NCBI RefSeq assembly: GCF_900104145.1
Contig: NZ_FNLB01000008.1
Location: 62,001-126,000 of the forward strand
Source: Pseudovibrio sp. Tun.PSC04-5.I4
GTDB lineage: Bacteria; Pseudomonadota; Alphaproteobacteria; Rhizobiales; Stappiaceae
Direction of reading: 5' to 3'
Length of the DNA stretch: 64,000 bases
Below, one piece after another: positions 41,571 to 50,822 of this stretch. A model generated the notes under the pieces. It was not told where the DNA came from. It saw only the letters and a list, made by a program, of their open reading frames with translations, and made no database searches. Position 1 is the stretch's first letter; the number at the start of each line of letters is the position of its first letter. The position numbers were made by a program, and so were the translations under genes.

Positions 41571-42518
41571 ATGAAATATACCCTTTCGGGAAAGCGCGTA
41601 TATGTGGCTGGCCATAAAGGTATGGTTGGTTCTGCTTTGCTACGCGCGTTAGAAAAAGAAGAGTGCGACGTTATAGTCGCAAATCGCGATCAGGTTGATC
41701 TGACGGCGCAGGCGAGCGTGGATGCCTGGATGCAAAAACAGCGTCCAGATGCAATCATAGTTGCGGCGGCAAAGGTTGGCGGTATTTATGCAAATAACAC
41801 CTATCCTGCTCAGTTTCTTTACGAAAACCTCATGATTGAGGCAAACTTGGTTCACTCTGCCTATCGTGCAGGTGTTGGTAAGCTTCTCATGCTTGGGTCG
41901 AGCTGCATTTATCCAAAATTTGCGGAACAGCCTATGCGTGAAGATGCACTGCTTACTGGTGAGCTTGAGCCTACCAATGAATGGTATGCCGTCGCTAAAA
42001 TCGCGGGTATTAAGCTCTGTGAGGCATATCGCCGCCAATATGGGTGCGACTTTATCTCCGCGATGCCGACCAATCTATTTGGTCCGGGCGACAACTTCCA
42101 TCCTCAAAACTCTCACGTACCCGCTGCTTTGCTATCTCGGTTTCACGATGCAAAAATCAATGGTCTTGATACCGTAGATGTTTGGGGCACTGGTATGCCG
42201 CTTCGGGAGTTCATGTATGTGGATGACCTTGCCGATGCCTGCGTATATCTGATGAAGAACTATAGTGGTGAGGATTTTGTCAATATCGGCAGTGGTCAGG
42301 AAGTCAGCATTGGTGAATTCGCGCAACTTGTTGCACAGACAGTCGGTTTTGAAGGCACTATCAACTTTGATAGTTCAAAGCCCGATGGAACCCCACGCAA
42401 ACTACTAGATGATACGAAGCTTCGAGCTCTTGGTTGGACTTCCCCAACCTCACTTAGTGATGGCTTGGCCTTTTACTATGAGTGGTTTAGAAACAACATG
42501 GAAAGCCTGAGAAAATGA
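41571..42518 (+). CDS. fcl: GDP-L-fucose synthase
   Basis: About 315 residues from ATG 41571 (MKYTLSGKRVYVAGHKG); a TTG 30 bases upstream is a weaker start. It is an extended short-chain dehydrogenase: NADP-binding GHKGMVGSAL, catalytic GSSCIYP Ser/Cys region (~108) and the Y-x3-K pair in NEWYAVAKIAG (~140). It performs the last two steps to GDP-L-fucose, epimerising and reducing GDP-4-keto-6-deoxymannose made by Gmd. The stop overlaps the gmd start by four bases. The product feeds the fucosyltransferases encoded divergently. Confidence 0.95.
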   Translation: MKYTLSGKRVYVAGHKGMVGSALLRALEKEECDVIVANRDQVDLTAQASVDAWMQKQRPDAIIVAAAKVGGIYANNTYPAQFLYENLMIEANLVHSAYRAGVGKLLMLGSSCIYPKFAEQPMREDALLTGELEPTNEWYAVAKIAGIKLCEAYRRQYGCDFISAMPTNLFGPGDNFHPQNSHVPAALLSRFHDAKINGLDTVDVWGTGMPLREFMYVDDLADACVYLMKNYSGEDFVNIGSGQEVSIGEFAQLVAQTVGFEGTINFDSSKPDGTPRKLLDDTKLRALGWTSPTSLSDGLAFYYEWFRNNMESLRK

Positions 42519-43579
42519 CAAAAACCGCTTTGATCACCGGTGTAACAGGCCAGGACGGCGCATACCTTACTGAACTGCTTCTCTCAAAAGGCTATACGGT
42601 ACACGGCGTAAAACGCCGCTCATCCTCTTTCAACACGTCTCGTATCGATCATCTTTATGTTGACCCGCATGAAGGTGAGGCTAAGTTTCGTCTTCATTAT
42701 GGAGATGTGACAGATTCAACTAACCTGATCAGGCTTGTGCAAGAAACACAGCCGGATGAGATTTATAATCTCGCGGCGCAAAGCCATGTTCAAGTAAGCT
42801 TCGATACCCCAGAATATACCGCGAATGCGGATGGGATCGGCACACTTCGTCTTCTGGAAGCGATCCGCATTCTGAAGATGACAGATAAAGTACGGTTTTA
42901 TCAGGCCTCTACCTCTGAGCTTTATGGCAAAGTGCAAGAAGTGCCACAAAGTGAAACAACGCCTTTTTATCCGCGCAGCCCTTATGCGGCGGCTAAGCTC
43001 TATTCCTATTGGATTACGGTGAACTACCGCGAAGCCTATGGCATGCATGCCTCCAACGGCATTCTGTTTAACCACGAAAGTCCACTGCGAGGCGAAACAT
43101 TCGTTACTCGTAAGATAACTCGTGCTGTTGCTGCCATTCATCACGGTACGCAGCAGTGTCTGTATCTCGGCAATATCGATGCTAAGCGCGATTGGGGCCA
43201 TGCAAAAGATTACGTTGAGGGTATGTGGCGCATCCTTCAGCAAGACACATCAGATGATTACGTTTTGGCAACTGGCGAAACGCATTCTGTCCGTGAGTTT
43301 GTTGAATTGGCCTTCGCTAAGGTTGCTATTACGATCAAATGGCAGGGTGAAGGCGTGGAAGAAACGGGCATCAATGTTGAAAGCGGAGAAACTCTCGTTC
43401 GGATTGACCCACGCTACTTTCGACCGACAGAAGTAGAACTGCTACTCGGTGACCCAACAAAAGCATACAAAGTACTTGGCTGGAAGCACACAACAGCTTT
43501 CAAGCAACTTGTCGACGATATGATGGAAGCTGATTTGAGGGATGTAACCTCCCATCAGAATGACGACGGTTTATCCTAG
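42515..43579 (+). CDS. gmd: GDP-mannose 4,6-dehydratase
   Basis: 354 residues, normal length. NADP-binding GVTGQDGAYL at the N-terminus, RRSSSFNTSRIDHLY, catalytic STSELYG (~130) and YPRSPYAAAKLYSYW with the Tyr-Lys pair (~155), then NGILFNHESPLRGETFVTRK, all diagnostic for Gmd. It converts GDP-D-mannose to GDP-4-keto-6-deoxy-D-mannose in the cytoplasm. Translationally coupled to fcl by an ATGA overlap. Confidence 0.97.
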   Translation: MTKTALITGVTGQDGAYLTELLLSKGYTVHGVKRRSSSFNTSRIDHLYVDPHEGEAKFRLHYGDVTDSTNLIRLVQETQPDEIYNLAAQSHVQVSFDTPEYTANADGIGTLRLLEAIRILKMTDKVRFYQASTSELYGKVQEVPQSETTPFYPRSPYAAAKLYSYWITVNYREAYGMHASNGILFNHESPLRGETFVTRKITRAVAAIHHGTQQCLYLGNIDAKRDWGHAKDYVEGMWRILQQDTSDDYVLATGETHSVREFVELAFAKVAITIKWQGEGVEETGINVESGETLVRIDPRYFRPTEVELLLGDPTKAYKVLGWKHTTAFKQLVDDMMEADLRDVTSHQNDDGLS

Positions 43580-43609
43580 CAAAAGGCTATCGGTTAGTTT
43601 CGCTGGTTT

Positions 43610-44392
43610 TTGAATAAAATTAATGAACTGGGCCGTTGCAACTATAAATCAGCCTCAGCTCATTTCGTAAATACGGAACAAGAAATGCTGCTAGATTTAT
43701 TGACAAAAAGCTATCGCGGAGAACTTCATTTTGTTACCGCTGTTAATAGTAATTTTCTGGAAAAGCTAGAGCAACTTATTTCTAGTATTCGCCGGTTTGA
43801 ACCGACTTCTCGTATTACTACTTACGACTTAGGCCTCTCTGAAGAAGAGAAACATAAACTAGTGGGGCTTGTCGACAGTGTAGAGGCATTCAACTTCGCT
43901 AATTACTCGGATTACTTCGACATCAATGTCAATGCTGGGGAGTATGCTTGGAAGGCAGTAATTATAAATCGCGAATTAGAAAAGTCCGGTACTCCTATTT
44001 GTTGGATGGATTCACGAAACATTCTCACTGGCCGGCAGAATGTGATACGTCGAAGTTTGGGCGCGAGAGGGTACTATTTCACTGGATCAAATGGCAATAT
44101 TGAGAAATGGACGCATCCAAGTATGATCGAATACTTGGGATTGGACCTTGCCGTTATCGGACAGAAAAGGAATATTAACGCTTGCGCATTGGCATTTGAC
44201 CCGAATTGCGATCCTGCTAGGTCTTTGGTGAGAGAATGGGCTCAGCTCTCTCAAGTAAAAAATTGTATTGCACCAGAAGGCTCTAGTCGTGAGAATCATC
44301 GACAAGATCAATCTTTGATTACAGTACTTGCCTACAGTCGAGATTTACTAAAAAAGCCGAATAAGAATAGAAACTTCCTTATACACCAATAG
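43610..44392 (+). CDS. putative glycosyltransferase (DUF1647-like), substrate unknown
   Basis: 260 residues from a TTG at 43610; an ATG at 43685 (MLLDLLTK), with a GGA-rich leader, would give 235 residues and may be the true start. The segment ELHFVTAVNSNFLEKLEQLI followed by ITTYDLGLSEEE resembles the start of eukaryote-like DUF1647 and GT8-like nucleotide-sugar folds. CWMDSRNIL could supply the Asp-containing metal motif. It lies 30 bp after gmd and ends just before a terminator, so it belongs to the fucose operon and probably acts on the same glycan. Function is inferred mainly from context. Confidence 0.6.
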   Translation: MNKINELGRCNYKSASAHFVNTEQEMLLDLLTKSYRGELHFVTAVNSNFLEKLEQLISSIRRFEPTSRITTYDLGLSEEEKHKLVGLVDSVEAFNFANYSDYFDINVNAGEYAWKAVIINRELEKSGTPICWMDSRNILTGRQNVIRRSLGARGYYFTGSNGNIEKWTHPSMIEYLGLDLAVIGQKRNINACALAFDPNCDPARSLVREWAQLSQVKNCIAPEGSSRENHRQDQSLITVLAYSRDLLKKPNKNRNFLIHQ

Positions 44393-44475
44393 TAATAAAC
44401 TAAATTTCTAACAAAACTTAGGTGTAGTTGGGTTGACCAAATAATCGGTACCTGTTTGGCCACAACGGTTATGCG

Positions 44476-44514
44476 GGCCATCTCTTCACGTTGAGACGGC
44501 CTTAGTCTTTTTTT
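44476..44514 (+). terminator. intrinsic terminator after the fucose operon
   Basis: GGCCATCTC and GAGACGGCC form a stem with one mismatch, followed shortly by TCTTTTTTT. It lies about 84 bp after the last gene of the fcl-gmd run. Confidence 0.6.
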
Positions 44515-44529
44515 CCAAGAGCTCAGTTT

Positions 44530-44730
44530 TCAAAAGTTCGTTTTGTGAGCTGGGCTCGCGTACATTTTCTTGAACTGGCGCAGCTCATCCTCCGCCTGCT
44601 TCATCGTCAGGATCATTGGCGCTTCAAGGCCATCATACTTCGAGCGACATTTGTAATAGGAAGCCGCTTTCTCCCTGTTCTAAAAGCCTAATAATCGACG
44701 CGCCGTTGAAACCAAATTTTTTCATCAAAT
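44530..44730 (-). pseudogene. IS3-family OrfA relic
   Basis: The minus strand reads AASYYKCRSKYDGLEAPMIL and then LRQFKKMYA. This is the linker and leucine-zipper end of an IS3 OrfA (typical form YYKWRSKYGGM...LKKMYA). The start and OrfB are missing. Confidence 0.7.
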
Positions 44731-44794
44731 CAGCCCTCAATGTGGGGCAATACTAGCTCTATTTGTAACTCAAGCGATTTCAGGGGCATTACTT

Positions 44795-45527
44795 TCAATC
44801 CTGAAGCTTCAATCTCGGCCCTACTGAAAATGGATAGTAGAGTGTGCCTGCCGCAAAAAAACCTAGCGCAAAAAACGTAGCAGTCAGGTCATAAGCAAAG
44901 CACGACGTTAGCGCCAGTATCGCGAGTACTATGGATACGCTTGCCGTCATAGAGCCGCCCGGTGCTTTATAAGGGCGGTTCAAATCTGCGTGTTTTCTCT
45001 TCAGAAGAATGTAACTAATGCTCTGCAAAGCGTAGGAAAGGGTTGCTCCAACCACGGCAATGTTGATCATCCTGCCCCCCTCCCCAGACAAGGAGCACAG
45101 AAATCCGATTACGCCCGGAATGATCAAGGCCCAATGGGGCACTTTTCGGGAACTCACTGAGGACATAAAACGGGGCAAATACCCTTCTCGTGACATGGAA
45201 TACACCAGCCGGCTATAGCCAAAAATGATAGAGAAAAACGAGGCAATCAGTCCAGCAAGCCCCACTAGATTCACAAAGCTGCTGACAAAAGACCGCCTGC
45301 CATAAACGTAGTGCAAGGCATCCACCAAGGGTGCGCCAAAGGTGCCAACTGCGCTCGCGGTTGCCGCGCCCGGTACAATGAATAGGATCAAAAACCCACT
45401 CAGGACCAGAAAGGACATAGTTCCAACCCGCGAAACTACCGGAGATCACGTTGGAAACACCCAGTGTCGCCAACAAAAACCAACCCGCAGCCCCTTTTTG
45501 AAGCTGATGCGTTTCTACAGTTTTCAT
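44795..45527 (-). pseudogene. ethanolamine/amino-acid permease (APC family), internal deletion
   Basis: The N-terminal frame (45527 on) reads HQLQKGAAGWFLLATLGVSN and SFAGWNY, the start of an ethanolamine-type APC permease. It then runs straight, in another frame, into FIVPGAATASAVGTFGAPLV and the last third of the protein (FSIIFGYSRLVYSMSREGYL, VPHWALIIPGVIGF), ending at 44795. Some 200 or more residues from the middle are missing and the frame shifts at the joint. The remnant cannot transport. Confidence 0.8.
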
Positions 45528-45661
45528 GGATATGCTGGCCTACTCAAATGAGTGCGAAAACAACTCGGTCGCCTATCAGCTTACACCTGCCGTCAGGGTT
45601 CCGGACACCTAGCAATTGTCTCTGGGGAGGTCAGATTTTATCAAGGCACTTGGCAAACAGC

Positions 45662-45693
45662 AAAAACCCCGCGGCATCCACCACGGGGTTTTC
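45662..45693 (-). terminator. intrinsic terminator of the sulfide-detoxification operon
   Basis: On the minus strand AAAACCCCGTGG and CCGCGGGGTTTT form a strong GC stem followed by a T run, 27 bp after the SulP stop codon. The arms also carry A/T runs on both sides, so it could act in both directions. Confidence 0.85.
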
Positions 45694-45719
45694 TTAGGTC
45701 TGCCTGAGTTGGGGGATTG

Positions 45720-47510
45720 TCAGGCAGATGCTTTTTCAACTGGTGAGCTTGTGAGCGGCGCCAGCTCTTCCTGTGCGTGGAATTGAGAGAGGAATACTTG
45801 CCCCGTCAGATCCTCAAGGAAATGCGAGCGTTTCAGGCGATCCATAACGGGACCTTTCACCTCAGATAAGTGCAGTTTAATGCCTGCATCTTCGAGGCGG
45901 TGATTGATCGCTTCCAGAGATTCCAGCGCGCTCAGATCCACCTCATTCACCGCAGAGCATTGCAGCACCACATGCTGAAGCGCTTCATCGCCCACCGCGC
46001 GGTCGTAGATGTAATCTTCCAGAAAACGAGCGTTGGCAAAGTAGAGGCTCTCGTCAATGCGAATGGTCAGCATTTCCGGCTTTGTCAGCACCTCATGGCG
46101 GTTGATATTGCGGAAATGCTCAGTGCCCGGCACAAGGCCAACCTCGGCAATATGTGGACGAGAGGTTTTGTAGAGGTAGAGACCAATAGACAGGAGCACA
46201 CCGGCAGAAACACCTGTTTCAACGCCAAAGCCAAGGGTCAGCAGAATGGTTGCTGAAACAGCCGTAAAGTCAGATTTGGAGTAGTTCCAGCTGTGTTTGA
46301 GAATGCTGAAATTCACGAGGGAAAGCACAGCAACAATGATTGTCGCGGCGAGCGTTGCCTTCGGGAGAAAGAAAATCAGCGGTGTTAAGGAGACAGCTGC
46401 AATGGCCAGACCAACCGCCGTATAAGCGCCTGCTGCTGGGGTTTCAGCCCCTGCATCAAAGTTCACCACGGAACGGGAAAATCCGCCCGTAACTGGAAAG
46501 CCTCCGGTGAACGCTGCGCCAAGGTTTGCGGCACCAAGGCCAATCAGTTCCTGATCCGGGTCAATACGCTGGCGCTTTTTTGCAGCCAGAGTTTGCGCCA
46601 CAGATACAGATTCCACAAAACCGATGACGGAAATCAGCAAGGCGGGCACGAACAGCGAACCCAACAACTCACTGGAAAAACTAGGCATGGTTAGCGGTGG
46701 CAGGCTCTGCGGTACAGCACCAACAATCTTCACGCCAGACTGCTCCAACCCCAGCAACCAGACAACAGCAGTGGTAACAACAACAGCAGCAACCGGGCCA
46801 GCTTTGGTGATGACATCTGCAACGCGGGGTTTTGCACCCATGCCTAACAGCAGGGGTTTGAGCCCTTTGCGAACCCAGAACAGAAACGCGGTGGCACAGA
46901 CACCAATCACCAGCGTAACCCAGTTGACCTCGCCCAGATGCGAGCCGATGGAGATCACAATCTCAACCAGCGTATGGCCTTTTGCATCCACACCCAGAAT
47001 ATGTTTGAGCTGGCTGCTGGCGATCAAAACACCGGATGCCGTGATAAAGCCCGCAATAACGGGATGCGATAGGAAATTGGCAAGAAACCCAAGCCGGAAC
47101 ACGCCCATCAACAGTAAGATACCGCCGGAAAGCATGGCGAGGGTAAGCGCTGCAATTGCGTAACCCGCTGTTCCGCTTTCAGCAATCTGGCCAATGGAAG
47201 CGGCCGTCATAAGCGAAACAACAGCAACTGGCCCAACGGCCAACGCGCGGCTGGTTCCAAAAATCGCATAAAGAATAATGGGCAGGATCGAGGCGTAAAG
47301 CCCCATTTCCGGTGGCAAACCAGCAAGTAGAGCATAAGCGAGAGATTGCGGGATCAGCATGATCGTCACAATCACGGCTGCAATCATATCATTGGAGAAA
47401 CTGTCTTTATTATAGTTTCTGCCCCAATCAAGAACGGGCAGGTAACGCCGAAAGGCCGAGGAGAACATAGATCTGCCCTTAAAGTACTTTGAGTAATCGG
47501 GGGACCGCAT
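45720..47510 (-). CDS. SulP-family anion transporter with STAS domain
   Basis: 596 residues. About 12 TM helices (~35-440) include the SulP signature region QSLAYALLAGLPPEMGLYAS (~53-72), followed by a C-terminal STAS domain (~465-570, LTIRIDESLYFANARFLED). The family carries sulfate, bicarbonate or other anions. As the last gene of an operon with an SQR-type enzyme and a persulfide dioxygenase, it may export the sulfite or sulfate made by sulfide oxidation; direction and substrate are inferred. An ATG 42 bases downstream (MFSSAFRRY) is a reasonable alternative start. Confidence 0.92.
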   Translation of the reverse strand: MRSPDYSKYFKGRSMFSSAFRRYLPVLDWGRNYNKDSFSNDMIAAVIVTIMLIPQSLAYALLAGLPPEMGLYASILPIILYAIFGTSRALAVGPVAVVSLMTAASIGQIAESGTAGYAIAALTLAMLSGGILLLMGVFRLGFLANFLSHPVIAGFITASGVLIASSQLKHILGVDAKGHTLVEIVISIGSHLGEVNWVTLVIGVCATAFLFWVRKGLKPLLLGMGAKPRVADVITKAGPVAAVVVTTAVVWLLGLEQSGVKIVGAVPQSLPPLTMPSFSSELLGSLFVPALLISVIGFVESVSVAQTLAAKKRQRIDPDQELIGLGAANLGAAFTGGFPVTGGFSRSVVNFDAGAETPAAGAYTAVGLAIAAVSLTPLIFFLPKATLAATIIVAVLSLVNFSILKHSWNYSKSDFTAVSATILLTLGFGVETGVSAGVLLSIGLYLYKTSRPHIAEVGLVPGTEHFRNINRHEVLTKPEMLTIRIDESLYFANARFLEDYIYDRAVGDEALQHVVLQCSAVNEVDLSALESLEAINHRLEDAGIKLHLSEVKGPVMDRLKRSHFLEDLTGQVFLSQFHAQEELAPLTSSPVEKASA

Positions 47511-47556
47511 CCCCGGACATGTATTAGCATTTTAACGATGGTTGCACATGTGTATT

Positions 47557-49230
47557 TTAGCTAGCGCTAACTTTCTCAGGTTTTGCCATCCACTCTTTGC
47601 CGCGCAGCATCGCCCTCCAATAAACCGGAGGTAAAATCTGTTCCTTCAGAAACCATGCGGCACGGGTTGGTTGCGTGCCGTCGATCAGCCATTTCGGGAA
47701 ACTTGGCAGCAGAGTTCCACCGTACCCGAATTCCGCCAAAACGATCTTGCCGCGTTCAACAGTCAGCGGACAGGAGCCATAGCCATTGTATTCAGCAGGT
47801 GCAGAACGGCCCTCGATATCTGCGACCAGATTGTCCGCGATGATTGGCGCTTGCATACGGGCTGCGGCAGCTGTCTTCGCATTTGGCGCATTCATCACGT
47901 CCCCCAGAGACCAGATGTTGTCGTAGGATTTATGGCGCAGTGTGGCTTTGTCAACATCCACCCATCCAGCAGCATCAGCCAGCGGAGAAACGCGGATAAA
48001 GTCCGGTGCGATTTGGGGTGGGCAGACGTGGATCATGTCGAACTCCACTTCAACCCGTTCCACCGGAGTGTCCGGTTTTGCAACATCAAACCAGGCTTTT
48101 TTTGCAGGGCCATCAATGGCAACCAGATTGTTGAAGAAGTTCAGATCTGCATTGTACCGTTTGATGTATTTTTCCAGTGCAGGCACGTATTCCTTCACGC
48201 CAAACAACACACCACCCGCGTTGTGGAACTGGATGTCGATGTTCTTCAGCACGCCTTGTCTGCGCCAGTGATCACCCGAGAGATACAGGGCTTTTTGTGG
48301 TGCGCCCGCGCATTTAATCGGCATTGGTGGCTGCGTGAAGAGCGCGCGGCCCTCCTTCATTTTGCTCACCAGATCCCACGTATAAGGCGCCAGATCATAC
48401 CGGTAATTGGAGGTAACGCCGTGTTTGCCGAGCGTTTCCACCAAGCCTTCCACCTTGTGCCAATCCAGCTTGAGGCCCGGACACACAACAAGGCGTTTGT
48501 ACTTTACAACACGGCACCCATCTAAAATGACCGCATTGTCCTGCGGTTCAAACGCGGCCACGGCTGACTTGAGCCAATGAACACCGCGCGGAATAAGAGA
48601 GCCCATGGTTTTGGCGGTTTGGGCGGGCGTGAATATGCCACCACCGACCATGGTCCAGCCCGGTTGATAGTAGTGAATATCAGCGGGATCAATCACCGCG
48701 ATTTCAAGATCGCTTTTGCGGGATTTTAAACTGGCGGCCACAGCAATACCGGCCGCCCCGCCGCCAACGATCACAACATCGTACGACGCATCAGCACGAT
48801 CCGTTGGCGTTTTACCGCCATTGGCAATGCGGCGCACAACGCCTGCCATGTCATAACCAGCGGATTTGGTGGCAGCTAGAATATCCGCAACACTCAAGGC
48901 ATCAGACTGGCTGAGCGACCACAGCGTTGCGCAGCGTGTACCAGTGCGGCAGTACGCCAGAACCGGCTTAGGAACTTCCTGCATCATGGTTCCAAAAGCA
49001 ACGGCATCCTCATCCATCACCTTGCCGGAAACAACAGGCAAGTAACGGGTTTCCAATCCCAATTTTTTCGCTACGGCTTCGATTTCATCAAAAACTGGCT
49101 GATCTGCACCTTCCCCGTCCGGACGGTTGCAAACAATTGTGCGAAAGCCAAGATCGGCAATTTTTTGTAAGTCATCAGCAGAAATTTGCGGACTCACAGA
49201 AAGTGTCGCAGAAATACTTCTAATATCCAT
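47557..49230 (-). CDS. DUF442 phosphatase-like domain fused to type II sulfide:quinone oxidoreductase
   Basis: 557 residues. Residues ~1-115 form a DUF442 (beta-lactamase-hydrolase-like) domain with the active-site-like loop AYCRTGTRC. Residues ~148-557 are an FAD enzyme with YDVVIVGGGAAGIAVAASL, Cys in LVVCPGL and in MPIKCAGAPQKALYLSGD, and GSCPLTVERGKIVLAEF near the end. This is the layout of the sulfide:quinone oxidoreductase subgroup that includes the mitochondrial enzyme. It would oxidise sulfide to persulfide and pass electrons to quinone. The ETHE1-type gene directly upstream takes the next step. The fusion brings together domains found in BigR-type sulfide operons. Confidence 0.9.
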   Translation of the reverse strand: MDIRSISATLSVSPQISADDLQKIADLGFRTIVCNRPDGEGADQPVFDEIEAVAKKLGLETRYLPVVSGKVMDEDAVAFGTMMQEVPKPVLAYCRTGTRCATLWSLSQSDALSVADILAATKSAGYDMAGVVRRIANGGKTPTDRADASYDVVIVGGGAAGIAVAASLKSRKSDLEIAVIDPADIHYYQPGWTMVGGGIFTPAQTAKTMGSLIPRGVHWLKSAVAAFEPQDNAVILDGCRVVKYKRLVVCPGLKLDWHKVEGLVETLGKHGVTSNYRYDLAPYTWDLVSKMKEGRALFTQPPMPIKCAGAPQKALYLSGDHWRRQGVLKNIDIQFHNAGGVLFGVKEYVPALEKYIKRYNADLNFFNNLVAIDGPAKKAWFDVAKPDTPVERVEVEFDMIHVCPPQIAPDFIRVSPLADAAGWVDVDKATLRHKSYDNIWSLGDVMNAPNAKTAAAARMQAPIIADNLVADIEGRSAPAEYNGYGSCPLTVERGKIVLAEFGYGGTLLPSFPKWLIDGTQPTRAAWFLKEQILPPVYWRAMLRGKEWMAKPEKVSAS

Positions 49231-49259
49231 AGTAATGCCCCCCCCTCAAGACAATCCTA

Positions 49260-50144
49260 TTAAAGTGCGTTAACTGGTACCTTAAGCACAGGATTCCCAT
49301 CCTTATCCGTCGGCACTTCGCCAGCACGCATATTCACCTGCAAAGATGGAATGATAAGCTTTGGCACAGCCAACTGTGCATCACGTTCAGTGCGGAATCT
49401 GATGAAATCGTCGCGCGAATGCCCTCGGCCAACGTGAATGTTGTGCTCTTTTTCTGCCCCAACGGTGGTTTCCCACTCAATGTTGCGGCCATTTGGCCCG
49501 TAATCGTGGCACATGAACAAACGCATTTCGTCAGGAAGAGAAAGCACCTTCTGAATGCTGTCGTACAGCACAGCAGCATCACCACCGGGGAAATCAGCCC
49601 GAGCCGAGCCACCATCCGGCATAAACAGGGTATCACCCACAAACGCGACATCACCCATCACATGCACCATGCAAGCCGGGGTGTGACCGGGAGTGTGCAG
49701 AGTAACAACCGTCATCTCGCCAATCTGGTAGCTATCACCATCCTTGAACAACTGATCAAACTGGCTGCCGTCGCGCTGGAATTCAGTGCTTTCGTTGAAA
49801 ACCTTCCCAAAAACTTCCTGAACGATCTTGATGTTCTCACCAATACCGATCTTGCCGCCTAACTTTCCTTGAATGTAAGGTGCTGCCGACAGATGGTCTG
49901 CATGAACATGGGTTTCAATCAACCATTCCACACTCAGGTTATTACCCTGAACATAGGCGATGATTTCATCTGCATTGTCATAGGTGATGCGACCGGCTGC
50001 GTACTCGATGTCCATAACGGAATCGATGACAGCAACAGCATCCGATGCAGGATCTTTCACCACATAGCTGATTGTGTTTGTTGCCGGGTCAAAAAATGCT
50101 TTTACATCCGGCTTAACAGCCATATTCACTGGGTAATCCGTCAT
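49260..50144 (-). CDS. persulfide dioxygenase, ETHE1-like (metallo-beta-lactamase fold)
   Basis: About 294 residues from ATG 50144 (MTDYPVNM); an upstream in-frame start at 50162 has no advantage. Iron ligands are visible in THVHADHLSAA (H-x-H-x-D-H), PGHTPACMV, VGDTLFMPD and MCHDYG. The enzyme oxidises glutathione persulfide to sulfite in the cytoplasm. It lies 29 bp before the SQR fusion gene, and the two act in sequence: sulfide to persulfide to sulfite. Confidence 0.93.
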   Translation of the reverse strand: MTDYPVNMAVKPDVKAFFDPATNTISYVVKDPASDAVAVIDSVMDIEYAAGRITYDNADEIIAYVQGNNLSVEWLIETHVHADHLSAAPYIQGKLGGKIGIGENIKIVQEVFGKVFNESTEFQRDGSQFDQLFKDGDSYQIGEMTVVTLHTPGHTPACMVHVMGDVAFVGDTLFMPDGGSARADFPGGDAAVLYDSIQKVLSLPDEMRLFMCHDYGPNGRNIEWETTVGAEKEHNIHVGRGHSRDDFIRFRTERDAQLAVPKLIIPSLQVNMRAGEVPTDKDGNPVLKVPVNAL

Positions 50145-50234
50145 TATTTCCTCAAGTATCAAAAAGTGCGCGCAAGGCGGTCGATGGGACTGTGCATTAT
50201 TTTATGTTTTAAATTCAACCGCCTGCGCGATCAC

Positions 50235-50447
50235 TTAGGTCCGGCAGGTCTTAATCCCAAAGATTGAGTAGAGAGGGCAGACCCGCATCACAGACACCAA
50301 AAGCATTACAGCGCCAACACCAATGGAGCCGAAAAAGAAGAGTGGCTGCGCAAACAACGCGAAACTCGTGGCAAATGGCAGTGCAATCAGCACGATGCCA
50401 AGAATGAAGCGAAAAATGCGATCGATGTTTCCGACGTTAGCAGTCAT
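50235..50447 (-). CDS. small inner-membrane protein, DUF2892 (YgaP-like)
   Basis: 70 residues from ATG 50447, behind a clear GGAGG box. Two TM helices (~13-33 and ~36-56) are followed by CPLYSIFGIKTC, typical of DUF2892 proteins. These are often fused to rhodaneses or lie in sulfide-response operons such as BigR. It is the first gene of the operon. The Cys pair near the end might handle sulfane sulfur, though its role is not established. Confidence 0.85.
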   Translation of the reverse strand: MTANVGNIDRIFRFILGIVLIALPFATSFALFAQPLFFFGSIGVGAVMLLVSVMRVCPLYSIFGIKTCRT

Positions 50448-50502
50448 GTCTCGTCCTCCAGGTACGTGGCACAACGGATATCTGCTCTTTAACGAGGCTT
50501 CA

Positions 50503-50515
50503 GTGACGAAGTCAC
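50503..50515. promoter_or_regulatory. inverted repeat GTGAC-GAA-GTCAC, possible operator
   Basis: A perfect 13-bp inverted repeat lies 56 bp ahead of the DUF2892 start, in the gap shared with the divergent methyltransferase-GT29 gene. A TAGAAT-like -10 box lies just upstream on the minus strand (near 50531-50536). A Crp/Fnr regulator gene is nearby; its DNA-recognition residues cannot be matched to this site by eye. Confidence 0.35.
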
Positions 50516-50822
50516 CAAACTTGGAAAAATTCTAATGTTTCTTCTCCCTACCAAAAGAGTGAGAGGAAAATGTGTTTGTGGCACTGTGCACTAGATATAG
50601 CTTTTAAATGCAACGAGTTAGGTATCTCCCACAAACCGTTTCTATCTTCGCGCAAACGTAGATTTGTGAGAGGTTTTTGTCTCTCCCAGATTATTGGCAG
50701 GTTCGCGATCAGCTTTAAGAGGTTAAGCTAGGGAACCATAAACTTGAGCGTTGGTGAGCCAATCCATTTGGCTGAGCAGGCCTTTCACTAATCCGCACGC
50801 TCACCAGTTCTGGGAGACGAAT

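Noticed and set aside
47671..48525. 284-codon plus-strand frame opposite the SQR fusion gene
   Set aside because: The opposite strand has full-length, motif-rich coding sequence; this frame has no recognisable domain.
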